Below, in pieces: positions 1-7,502 of a stretch of 64,000 nucleotides of DNA (the first letter of the stretch is position 1; each line of letters begins with the position of its first letter). A program made the position numbers and the translations under genes. A model generated the notes under the pieces. The model saw nothing but the letters and a program-made list of their open reading frames with translations, made no database searches and had not been told where the DNA came from. The stretch is taken from the NCBI RefSeq assembly GCF_000012325.1, contig NC_003910.7:124001-188000 (forward strand), read 5' to 3'. The DNA is from Colwellia psychrerythraea 34H (GTDB lineage: Bacteria > Pseudomonadota > Gammaproteobacteria > Enterobacterales > Alteromonadaceae).

Positions 1-994
1 TAGTGACAATATCACTTAAAGCAAAGGCAGCCATTAACTCGCCAAGGCTATCCAGCAACCACACTTGCTCATTATTAATTATCGTATTTTCACTGCGTTT
101 AGCCAGTGATAATTGTTTTGTAAGGCAAAGATTGGCGACTTGCTCAAAACGTTCTGGATGGCGCGGTACTAGCACTAATAACAATGATGGATATTGAGAT
201 AACAATTCTTTAAAGGCGGTTAAGGTAATGGCTTCATCGCCCTCGTGTGTACTGGCAACTAACCAGACTGTTCTTTTGGCCTGACTATCATCAGCAAAAA
301 GTAACTTGGCTAACTCGGCCTTTTTATTGATAACTTGTTCATTGACACTGATATCGAATTTTAAATTGCCACTATTCACACAACGGCTTTGATGCGCACC
401 GAGCTGCAAAAAGTGAGTTAAATTTTCTTGGCTTTGCGTGAGGATCATATCAAAGCGATTTAAGCAGGGCGCCATAAGCGCACTAAGTTTTTGATAACTG
501 GTTAAGGATTTTTTAGATAAGCGGCCGTTAATTAGCAATAATTTAATCTGGTGTTGGTCGCATTGAGCAATTAAGTTAGGCCATAACTCGGTTTCCATGA
601 AAATTATCATTTTAGGTTTAAGCCGATGTAGAAATAATGTTGTGCAGGGAAATATATCTAACGGTAAATAACCATGCTGAACACGTCGACCAAAGAGTTT
701 GGTTATTTGCGCAGAGCCAGTCGGGGTAAATGAAGTGATGGTGATGGGTAAATCTGGATAGTTTACTAATAATTTTTCGATAAAACTTTTTAGTGCGATG
801 ACTTCACCGACACTGGCAGCATGCACAACAATACCACCTTGCTTATAGGGCTTAGGAAAAAAGCCTAAGCGTTCAAATAAACGTTGGCGGTATTCAGGGT
901 GATTAAATGAGCGGATTAATAGCACAAGTAAAACTATTGGGGTGAGCAATAAAAGGAATACACGGTAAAAAAATAAAGCTAAAACATATCGCAC
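1..994 (-). CDS. waaA: 3-deoxy-D-manno-octulosonic acid (Kdo) transferase WaaA, C-terminus outside the window
   Basis: Inner-membrane-anchored glycosyltransferase that adds Kdo to the lipid A precursor during LPS inner-core synthesis. No stop codon is reached before the window edge, so only about 331 residues of a family usually near 420 are present. I translated it by hand from a GTG at 994; a GGAG lies about 10 bases upstream, which favours it over an in-frame GTG at 1009. The N-terminus is a hydrophobic anchor (VLALFFYRVFLLLL), followed by family motifs HAASVGEV, METELWPN, NGRLS and, in the C-terminal Rossmann half, ASTHEGDEA and LVPRHPER. It lies 100 bp downstream of the Lrp-type regulator on the same strand. 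No frameshift is seen in the visible part. The identity is firm; the start is probable. Confidence 0.9.
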   Translation of the reverse strand, partial: MRYVLALFFYRVFLLLLTPIVLLVLLIRSFNHPEYRQRLFERLGFFPKPYKQGGIVVHAASVGEVIALKSFIEKLLVNYPDLPITITSFTPTGSAQITKLFGRRVQHGYLPLDIFPCTTLFLHRLKPKMIIFMETELWPNLIAQCDQHQIKLLLINGRLSKKSLTSYQKLSALMAPCLNRFDMILTQSQENLTHFLQLGAHQSRCVNSGNLKFDISVNEQVINKKAELAKLLFADDSQAKRTVWLVASTHEGDEAITLTAFKELLSQYPSLLLVLVPRHPERFEQVANLCLTKQLSLAKRSENTIINNEQVWLLDSLGELMAAFALSDIVT

Positions 995-1094
995 TAAAAT
1001 TGACTCCACATCAACTATCTATGCTGACTAGTATACCAAACGAATTAATTCTTGCGAATCAAGTTGCTATAAATTAATTAGGGGACGAGTATAA

Positions 1095-1523
1095 CTAACG
1101 CTCAAAGATGGTATCAAGAATAATGGCAGAGTTGGTTCTCTCCACGCCTTCAGTAGAACAGACCATATTGAGTACCTCACTGAGTTTTTCTAATGTGCTG
1201 GCTTGTATGGTAACCAATAAATCATATTCGCCACTTATCGAATGGATATGACTGATTTGGTGAACTTTTCTTAAGGCGATACAAATAGTTTGTCGTAAGT
1301 TGGGTTTTACTTTTAACGAGACATTAGAAGAGATTAAGCCACTGGTATAAGCGCTGTCGAGTACAACGCTGTATGCCTTAATGACATTATTATTTTCAAG
1401 TTTATTGAGTCGGTTTTGTATTGCTGTTCTAGAAACGCCAGTCGCTCTGGCGATATCTGAAACACTTGCTCTGGCATTTAGCCGTAATATTGACAGCAAT
1501 TCTTCATCTTTTTCAGTTAACAA
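1095..1523 (-). CDS. AsnC/Lrp-family transcriptional regulator
   Basis: A 142-residue one-domain-pair regulator: an N-terminal helix-turn-helix (about residues 4-52, with VSDIARATGVSRTAIQNRL as recognition region) and a C-terminal RAM/AsnC effector domain (about 65-140, with HSISGEYDLLVTI). The family binds DNA as dimers to octamers and responds to amino acids. The start codon is TTG at 1523, preceded by GGAGTG. It is shorter than Lrp itself (about 164 residues) and diverges from Lrp, so I give no symbol. It is transcribed away from kbl-tdh across a 178-bp gap, and in E. coli the kbl-tdh operon is under Lrp control. A local role in threonine/glycine catabolism is therefore a reasonable inference, not shown by the sequence. 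Confidence 0.88.
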   Translation of the reverse strand: MLTEKDEELLSILRLNARASVSDIARATGVSRTAIQNRLNKLENNNVIKAYSVVLDSAYTSGLISSNVSLKVKPNLRQTICIALRKVHQISHIHSISGEYDLLVTIQASTLEKLSEVLNMVCSTEGVERTNSAIILDTIFER

Positions 1524-1589
1524 ACTACACTCCCTTTACTGCATGTATTCAAATTATAGCTACTAACTTTCATTTTGACAGCTTTATAT

Positions 1590-1600
1590 GTCAATTTGAC
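1590..1600. promoter_or_regulatory. Short palindrome between the Lrp-type gene and kbl
   Basis: GTCAATTTGAC is a perfect inverted repeat around a central base in the divergent promoter region. A TTGACA lies just before it at 1575-1580 and TATAAA just after it, but at a 20-bp spacing that is long for sigma70. It is a candidate operator for the adjacent AsnC/Lrp-type regulator. No promoter can be assigned securely. Confidence 0.35.
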
Positions 1601-1701
1601 TATAAAAAAGGTCATATCACCAAGTAGTGTCACTTTTATTGCAGTGCGGTCTGAGTTGATAATATGACTATTGAAGAACACTAATTATTTAAGGAATTCA
1701 C

Positions 1702-2910
1702 ATGACTGGTTCTGTATCTACCAAAGGTTTTTACACGCATTTAACTGCACAAATAGAGCAAGTAAAAGAAGATGGCTTGTACAAAGCTGAGCGTATTATT
1801 ACGACTGCTCAACAGCCTCAAATAGCCGTTAATACTGGTGAAGAAGTGGTAAATTTTTGTGCCAACAATTACTTAGGTTTAGCAAATCATCCTGAACTAA
1901 TTGCTGCGGCAAAAACTGGCTTAGATGAGCATGGTTTTGGTATGGCATCGGTACGCTTCATTTGCGGTACGCAAGACATCCATAAGACGTTAGAGCAGGG
2001 CATCAGTAAGTTTTTAGGCATGGAAGATACCATTTTGTACTCTTCTTGTTTTGATGCTAATGCTGGTTTATTTGAAACCTTATTAGGACCAGATGACGCT
2101 ATTATTAGTGATGCACTAAATCATGCGTCTATTATTGATGGTGTACGTTTATGTAAAGCTAAACGTTTCCGTTATGCCAATAATGATATGGCTGCGTTAG
2201 AGCAAAGTTTAATTGAAGCTGATGCTGCTGGCGCACGTTTCAAGTTAATTGCTACTGATGGTGTTTTCTCAATGGACGGCGTTATCGCTAACTTAAAAGG
2301 TGTTTGTGATTTAGCTGATAAATACGATGCTATGGTAATGGTTGATGATTCTCATGCGGTAGGGTTTGTTGGTGAGCAAGGCCGTGGTAGCCATGAATAC
2401 TGTGAAGTTATGGGCCGTGTCGACATTATCACTGGCACCTTAGGTAAAGCAATGGGCGGCGCTTCAGGTGGTTTTACCTCAGCGAAAAAAGAAGTGGTTG
2501 AATGGTTACGTCAACGTTCACGTCCTTACTTATTTTCTAATTCATTAGCACCAGCTATCGTTAATGCGTCTTTGAAAGTGCTTGAGTTATTAGCTCAAGG
2601 CGATGCTTTACGTAAAACCTTAAAAGATAATGCCGCTTATTTCCGTAACAGTATGGAAGCCGCAGGTTTTACTTGTGCGGGCGCAGATCACGCGATTGTG
2701 CCAGTAATGCTAGGTGACGCTAAAGTTGCTAGTGCTATGGCTGACCGTTTATTAGCGGAAGGTATTTATGTTATTGGTTTCTCTTTCCCTGTTGTACCTA
2801 AAGGTCAAGCACGTATACGTACACAAATTTCTGCGGCGCATACTAAAGCGCAGTTAGACCACGCAATTGCAGCCTTTATCCGTATTGGTAAAGAAATGGC
2901 TGTGATCTAA
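1702..2910 (+). CDS. kbl: 2-amino-3-ketobutyrate CoA ligase (glycine C-acetyltransferase)
   Basis: PLP enzyme of the alpha-oxoamine synthase family. It cleaves 2-amino-3-ketobutyrate with CoA to glycine and acetyl-CoA, the second step of threonine breakdown after threonine dehydrogenase. The protein has 402 residues against 398 in E. coli. Visible features are NYLGL near residue 56, the PLP-contacting VDDSHAVGF (D215/D216, H218) and the Schiff-base lysine K249 in [10 protein letters not shown]. The ATG follows a clear AAGGA ribosome site. The next gene is tdh, 31 bp downstream, so the two form the standard threonine-degradation operon. Upstream lies a divergent AsnC/Lrp-type regulator that may control it. 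Confidence 0.97.
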   Translation: MTGSVSTKGFYTHLTAQIEQVKEDGLYKAERIITTAQQPQIAVNTGEEVVNFCANNYLGLANHPELIAAAKTGLDEHGFGMASVRFICGTQDIHKTLEQGISKFLGMEDTILYSSCFDANAGLFETLLGPDDAIISDALNHASIIDGVRLCKAKRFRYANNDMAALEQSLIEADAAGARFKLIATDGVFSMDGVIANLKGVCDLADKYDAMVMVDDSHAVGFVGEQGRGSHEYCEVMGRVDIITGTLGKAMGGASGGFTSAKKEVVEWLRQRSRPYLFSNSLAPAIVNASLKVLELLAQGDALRKTLKDNAAYFRNSMEAAGFTCAGADHAIVPVMLGDAKVASAMADRLLAEGIYVIGFSFPVVPKGQARIRTQISAAHTKAQLDHAIAAFIRIGKEMAVI

Positions 2911-2941
2911 CCGTTGAAAATTAATAAGACAGAGAGCGATA

Positions 2942-3967
2942 ATGAAATCTTTAGCTAAATTAAAAGCAGAACCGGGCATTTGGTTAACGCGAACCGAAAA
3001 ACCAAAACTAGGTCATAATGATCTGCTAATCAAAATTAAAAAAACGGCCATTTGTGGTACAGATATCCACATTTATAATTGGGATGAATGGGCACAAAAA
3101 ACAGTGCCTACGCCTATGGTTGTTGGACATGAGTACGCAGGTGAAGTGGTTGGTATCGGCCAAGAAGTTAAAGGCTTTACTTTAGGTGACCGGGTTTCTG
3201 GTGAAGGCCATATTACTTGTGGTCATTGCCGTAATTGTCGTGGTGGCAGAACTCATTTATGTCGTAATACCGTTGGTGTTGGGGTCAATCGTGCGGGGTC
3301 ATTTGCAGAGTATCTAGTGATACCTGCATACAATGCCTTTAAATTACCTGACGAAATTTCTGATGATTTAGCGTCAATTTTTGACCCCTTTGGTAATGCA
3401 GTTCATACCGCATTGTCATTTGATTTAGTGGGTGAGGATGTATTAATCACCGGTGCTGGCCCTATTGGTATTATGGCTGCAGCCGTTGCTAAACATGTAG
3501 GTGCTCGTCATGTCGTTATTACCGATATTAACGAATATCGTCTTGACCTTGCAAGAAAAATGGGCGCTACTCGTGCTGTTGATGTGAGTAAAGAAAGCTT
3601 AAAAGATGTCATGACCGATTTGGGGATGACCGAGGGTTTTGATGTTGGTATGGAAATGTCAGGTGTTCCAATGGCATTCACTAGCATGTTAGAAAGCATG
3701 AATAATGGTGGTAAAATTGCCATGCTGGGTATTCCTGGTAGCGATATGGCTATTGATTGGAGCCAAGTTATTTTTAAAGGGCTTACCATTAAAGGTATTT
3801 ATGGTCGTGAAATGTTCGAAACTTGGTATAAGATGGCAAGTTTGATTCAATCTGGTTTAGATCTCACCCCGATTATTACCCATCACTACAATATCGATGA
3901 CTTTCAGCAAGGCTTTGATATGATGCGTTCTGGTCAATCTGGCAAGGTCATTTTAGATTGGACTTAA
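2942..3967 (+). CDS. tdh: L-threonine 3-dehydrogenase
   Basis: Zinc-dependent medium-chain dehydrogenase that oxidises L-threonine with NAD+ to 2-amino-3-ketobutyrate, the substrate of the upstream Kbl. The 341-residue length equals that of the E. coli enzyme. The catalytic zinc ligands are present: C38 in AICGTD, and the histidine-glutamate pair in [10 protein letters not shown]. The four cysteines of the structural zinc loop lie in [17 protein letters not shown]. The Rossmann motif is GAGPIG near residue 170. The stop codon lies inside the first arm of a 124-bp inverted repeat, so the 3' end of the transcript should be highly structured. Confidence 0.97.
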   Translation: MKSLAKLKAEPGIWLTRTEKPKLGHNDLLIKIKKTAICGTDIHIYNWDEWAQKTVPTPMVVGHEYAGEVVGIGQEVKGFTLGDRVSGEGHITCGHCRNCRGGRTHLCRNTVGVGVNRAGSFAEYLVIPAYNAFKLPDEISDDLASIFDPFGNAVHTALSFDLVGEDVLITGAGPIGIMAAAVAKHVGARHVVITDINEYRLDLARKMGATRAVDVSKESLKDVMTDLGMTEGFDVGMEMSGVPMAFTSMLESMNNGGKIAMLGIPGSDMAIDWSQVIFKGLTIKGIYGREMFETWYKMASLIQSGLDLTPIITHHYNIDDFQQGFDMMRSGQSGKVILDWT

Positions 3968-4088
3968 ATTCGTTATACTAGCGGTTGAGAAACGTGATCT
4001 ATTGAGGCTACCTACTAACGTTATATACCCATGTAGGTAATAGTTGATAGATTACGTGTTCATTAAAGCCTGAAATATAACGAATTTA
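3965..4088. repeat. 124-bp imperfect inverted repeat between tdh and glpE
   Basis: The outer 13 bases at 3965-3977 (TAAATTCGTTATA) are exactly complementary to 4076-4088. Further paired blocks follow inward: ACGTGATCTAT on the left against ACGTAATCTAT on the right, then TACCTAC on both. The whole segment can fold into one long hairpin. The first three bases are the tdh stop codon. It has no ORF and no run of T after the stem, so it is not a classic terminator. It resembles a small non-autonomous element or an mRNA-stabilising structure, and its ends differ from the ATACCAA repeat family elsewhere in the window. Confidence 0.7.
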
Positions 4089-4124
4089 CTGCCAGTAAGG
4101 TAGTAATCAAATGAGGAATACATA

Positions 4125-4451
4125 GTGTCAGAGAATAGTTTTAAGCATATGTCAGTAAGTGACTTACAAGAAGTGATGGCAAATAAATCACATGTTGTGG
4201 TAGATATTCGCGATGCTAATTCTTTTGCAAATGGTCGAATTGCAGAATCAATTCATTTAACTAATGAGTCATTACCTGATTTTTTACGTGAAGCCGATCT
4301 GGATGCACCCGTAGTTGTTTGTTGTTATCACGGAATTTCTAGCCAACAAGCGGCGGAATTTTTAATAAGCCAAGATTTTACCGAGGTCTACTCTCTTGAC
4401 GGTGGCTTTACCCAATGGCAAACACAATTCCCTGACAATATAGAGCGATAA
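4125..4451 (+). CDS. glpE: Thiosulfate sulfurtransferase GlpE (single-domain rhodanese)
   Basis: Small cytoplasmic rhodanese of 108 residues, the same length class as E. coli GlpE. It moves sulfane sulfur from thiosulfate to thiol acceptors through a persulfide. The active-site loop is CYHGISS with catalytic C67. The family's VDIRDANSF near residue 26 and GGFTQW near the C-terminus are also seen. The start is a GTG with GAGGA upstream. It ends 6 bp before glpG, as in enterobacteria, so the pair is probably one transcript. There is no glpR or glpD in the window, so a link to glycerol-3-phosphate metabolism is by name only. Confidence 0.95.
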   Translation: MSENSFKHMSVSDLQEVMANKSHVVVDIRDANSFANGRIAESIHLTNESLPDFLREADLDAPVVVCCYHGISSQQAAEFLISQDFTEVYSLDGGFTQWQTQFPDNIER

Positions 4452-4457
4452 TTACTG

Positions 4458-5369
4458 ATGACAAGTGAGTCTGCTGAGAATATGGATACGCTACAGCCAC
4501 TGGTTCAACTTAAAGATCATAATATTGCTTTATTATTCAGTAACTATTTACAATCTTTAGGTATTCAAGCACAACTCAAATCAAGCCAAGAAGACGGCCA
4601 TGTAATTTTATGCCCTGAAGATAAAATAGCACAAGCAAAAGTAGAGTTTGATGCGTTTATTTTAAAACCCTATGACGATAAATATCAACAAGCGGCATGG
4701 GATAGAGGCGAAACAGTCACCTTAAATTCAGGTGATTTCAGCTTATTGAGCAGTTTTAAAGATAGCTTTATAGCTCATGCAGGCATTGTTACTTTACTGG
4801 TGTTTGCCCTTTGCTGGTTAGTTTTTATCTTCAGTGAATTGGGTTGGGCACAACAGATTTTTTATGCCTTACAGTTCTATCCACAATTATCTATTGATGC
4901 TTTATTAGCAGATCCAGTACGTTTGATTGGCCCTGCATTTTTTCACTTCTCTTGGCTGCATATTGTCTTTAACACCATGTGGTGGTGGCAATTGGGAGGT
5001 AGTATTGAAAAAATATTAGGTAAATCAACACTCATTAACCTACTTTTACTCTCTGCTATTGTTTCCAACGTAGGGCAATATTTAGTGTCAGGTTCAAATT
5101 TTGGTGGTTTATCCGGTGTGGTATATGCGTTGGTTGGTTTTGTTTGGTGGTTTGGTTACTTAGCCCCAGACAGAGGTTTATTCCTTGCTAAACCATTAGT
5201 TGGGTTTTTACTGTTTTGGCTAGTACTGGGTTTTGCTGATTTACTGCCAGTCAATGTAGCCAATACCGCACATTTACTCGGCTTGCTCTCGGGATGTTTT
5301 CTTGCAGTGTTCACTGTAAAGGTGATTGGCGTAAATAGTAAAAATAACATTAAGAAAGACAGTAAATAA
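4458..5369 (+). CDS. glpG: Rhomboid intramembrane serine protease GlpG
   Basis: Inner-membrane protease that cuts transmembrane substrates. It has 303 residues against 276 in E. coli. A soluble N-terminal domain (about 1-95) is followed by six transmembrane helices. The catalytic dyad is S219 in GGLSGVVYA and H272 in ANTAHLLG. The oxyanion asparagine N172 follows HFSWLHIVF, and the tryptophan-rich WWWQLGG loop is typical of the family. There is no strong ribosome site before the first ATG, and the in-frame ATG at 4482 is an alternative start. It follows glpE by 6 bp and converges on the FliL-like gene with only 24 bp between stops. Confidence 0.95.
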   Translation: MTSESAENMDTLQPLVQLKDHNIALLFSNYLQSLGIQAQLKSSQEDGHVILCPEDKIAQAKVEFDAFILKPYDDKYQQAAWDRGETVTLNSGDFSLLSSFKDSFIAHAGIVTLLVFALCWLVFIFSELGWAQQIFYALQFYPQLSIDALLADPVRLIGPAFFHFSWLHIVFNTMWWWQLGGSIEKILGKSTLINLLLLSAIVSNVGQYLVSGSNFGGLSGVVYALVGFVWWFGYLAPDRGLFLAKPLVGFLLFWLVLGFADLLPVNVANTAHLLGLLSGCFLAVFTVKVIGVNSKNNIKKDSK

Positions 5370-5393
5370 CAGGTCTTTAATATCAGTTGCTTG

Positions 5394-5783
5394 TTAGTTA
5401 TCTAACCACTGAGTAAAAAGTAGCTTTTTGATGAGAGGTTCGCCCGTTTCTTTGATTAATAGCTCTTTTACTTGCTCTTCACACGCTAACTGAATTTCCG
5501 CACGCCCTTTGATCGATTTTACTTTGGCTTCCGATTGCTGGCCAATGATATTAATAATGGCGTCACGTAATAAAGGCGAGTGATGCTCAACTATGGTTAA
5601 ATTGTCGCCTTCAACCATCAATTCAACAGTTAAACGCACATAACCCATCTTCTTTTTTACTGCGACATAATTGGTGACAATATCAGGCTCAAAGCCAAAG
5701 TAAGCATAATCACTCGCTTTTGCTTGAGCAACACTTGCACTTAACGTAAGTAAAAGGGAAAAGAGAAATAGGTTTTTAAACAT
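5394..5783 (-). CDS. Exported FliL-like protein
   Basis: A 129-residue protein with a cleavable signal peptide (about residues 1-21, ending VAQA before KASD). The rest matches the FliL core: EPDIVTNY, GYVRLTVELMVEGDN, HHSPLLRDAIINIIGQQ and a C-terminal LLFTQW. Classic FliL is a single-pass inner-membrane protein of the flagellar motor that binds stators. This one has a signal sequence that looks cleavable and no flagellar neighbours, so it is probably a periplasmic paralogue of unknown job. It converges on glpG and is divergent from ubiC. Confidence 0.75.
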   Translation of the reverse strand: MFKNLFLFSLLLTLSASVAQAKASDYAYFGFEPDIVTNYVAVKKKMGYVRLTVELMVEGDNLTIVEHHSPLLRDAIINIIGQQSEAKVKSIKGRAEIQLACEEQVKELLIKETGEPLIKKLLFTQWLDN

Positions 5784-5919
5784 AAAAATAATAGTCGATA
5801 GGGGATGATTAAACTTATCCTTATCATAACCCGATTTAAAGCATTTGCTTGATTATTTTTTATAAAATTAAAATTTTTCTATTCGCCTGATTGAGATAAA
5901 TGAGTTTACTGTTTAGGTC

Positions 5920-5928
5920 TGCTATTAT
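5920..5928 (+). promoter_or_regulatory. Extended -10 element upstream of ubiC
   Basis: TGCTATTAT matches the extended -10 form (TGn followed by a TATAAT-like hexamer) about 40 bases before the ubiC ATG. No good -35 hexamer is seen at normal spacing, as expected for this promoter class. Prediction only. Confidence 0.4.
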
Positions 5929-5968
5929 AGCGACGATTTTACACCCTATTATTCTTTGAAGTAGTTTT

Positions 5969-6589
5969 ATGAAGCAGCAAATAGTGAACTTTCCTATTAC
6001 CTTTCCAATAACCTTGTCGGGCCAATGGCAGTCACCTAGTGCAGTGAGTTTCTCATCATTATCTACGCCACTTAAAGATTGGTTGCTTGATGAAGGCTCA
6101 CTTACGGCTCGCTTAAAAAAGCATTGTGATAACTTTCAAGTTAAAGTCATTGGAGAGCAACAACAGCCCTGCTCAGCTGCGGAGTCTTGTGATCTGATTA
6201 AAGTTGGTGAACCCGTTTTGGTGCGTGAAGTCATTTTATATTGTGATGATGTACCTCAAGTCTTTGCCAGAAGCTTATTACCCATAGCTAGCTTAACGGG
6301 TGAAGAACAAATTCTTGCTAATTTAGGGGAGCAACCACTTGGGCAGGTATTGTTTAATAACCCGTCATTGCAACGTTTACGGTTAGAGTTATCTCCTTTT
6401 GTAAATGATTCTAGTGTTGTAGCGTTAGCTGCTAAATTAACGGCTCAACACGCAAGTAATAGCCCACTCGTAAAAGCATCAGTAATACCCAAACAAGAAC
6501 TTTGGGGCCGTCGCTCTATATTCATGTTGGAGAATAAACCCTTGATGGTGGCTGAGGTTTTTTTACCTGATGCCTTTGCCTATCAATAA
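5969..6589 (+). CDS. ubiC: Chorismate--pyruvate lyase
   Basis: Converts chorismate to 4-hydroxybenzoate and pyruvate, the first committed step of ubiquinone synthesis. At 206 residues it is somewhat longer than the about 165 residues of E. coli UbiC, mainly at the N-terminus. Family features include [13 protein letters not shown] near residue 40, VLVREVILY near residue 85 (with the substrate-binding arginine), [11 protein letters not shown] near residue 120, and a C-terminal [10 protein letters not shown] followed by LMVAEVFLP, which carries the glutamate that contacts product. ubiA, whose substrate is 4-hydroxybenzoate, follows 37 bp later on the same strand. Confidence 0.93.
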
Positions 6590-6626
6590 TCAATGCAATA
6601 AATAAATACTTAAAAGAAACATATAA

Positions 6627-7490
6627 ATGCTGAAAAGAATTCAACAAAAATGGTTAGCGATTAAGTTAATTACTCGTATGGATAAACCTATTGGTACTTA
6701 CCTCTTGTTATGGCCAACGTATTGGGCGTTATGGATTGCGAGCGATGGTTGGCCTAACCTGCAACTATTGTTGGTTTTTAGTTTAGGTGTTTTCATCATG
6801 CGTAGTGCTGGTTGTGTAATAAATGATTACGCGGATAGAAAAATAGATGGTGAAGTTGAACGCACAAAAAACAGACCACTTGTTAATGGCATGATGACCT
6901 CTGGCGAAGCCATTAACTTGTTTGGCGTGTTAATTGGCATGGCATTTGGTTTGGTGCTAATGCTCAGCTGGTCCACTATTTACCTCTCTGTTGTTGCGGT
7001 ATTACTAGCGGCAATTTACCCCTTTATGAAACGTCATACCCAACTGCCACAACTATTTTTAGGTGCTGCTTTTAGTTGGGGCATGATAATGGCATTCTCA
7101 GAAGCTCAAGGTGAAATACCTTTGGTGGCTTGGTTGCTGTTTACGGCTAACCTATGCTGGACCATTGCTTACGATACAATGTACGCCATGGTTGATAGAG
7201 ATGACGATGTTAAAATTGGGGTGAAATCTACCGCTATTTTATTTGCTGAAAATGATAAGCGTGTTATCGGCTTTTTACAGTTGATGACTTTGGCCTTATT
7301 ATGGACAGTCGGTGATATTTTAGCCTTTGGTTGGCCGTATCAACTATGCATCATTGCGGCTGCAGGTTTGTTTAGCTATCAACAGTTATTGATTGTTAAT
7401 AGAGAACGAGACGCTTGTTTTCAAGCCTTTTTGCATAATCACTGGGTTGGTTTAGTTGTCTTTGTTGGTATTGCAATTGAGTATCTATAA
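6627..7490 (+). CDS. ubiA: 4-hydroxybenzoate octaprenyltransferase
   Basis: Integral membrane prenyltransferase that joins the polyprenyl chain to 4-hydroxybenzoate in ubiquinone synthesis. The 287 residues are close to the 290 of E. coli UbiA. Both aspartate-rich Mg2+/diphosphate motifs are present: NDYADRKIDGEVERTKNRPL near residue 70 and DTMYAMVDRDDDVKIGVKST near residue 190. About eight hydrophobic helices are visible. It is co-directional with ubiC and ends 12 bp before the convergent stop of the GGDEF/EAL gene; I see no terminator between them. Confidence 0.97.
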   Translation: MLKRIQQKWLAIKLITRMDKPIGTYLLLWPTYWALWIASDGWPNLQLLLVFSLGVFIMRSAGCVINDYADRKIDGEVERTKNRPLVNGMMTSGEAINLFGVLIGMAFGLVLMLSWSTIYLSVVAVLLAAIYPFMKRHTQLPQLFLGAAFSWGMIMAFSEAQGEIPLVAWLLFTANLCWTIAYDTMYAMVDRDDDVKIGVKSTAILFAENDKRVIGFLQLMTLALLWTVGDILAFGWPYQLCIIAAAGLFSYQQLLIVNRERDACFQAFLHNHWVGLVVFVGIAIEYL

Positions 7491-7502
7491 CGTTCAATTA
7501 CA

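Noticed and set aside
3..197. A 64-codon + strand ORF at the window start
   Set aside because: It is opposite the well-conserved waaA frame and has no protein-like features.
1021..1080. A solo terminus of the ATACCAA repeat family upstream of waaA (ATACCAAACGAATTAATTCT)
   Set aside because: Only about 15 bases resemble the family, there is no second terminus, and the overlapping TATACT may simply be the waaA -10.
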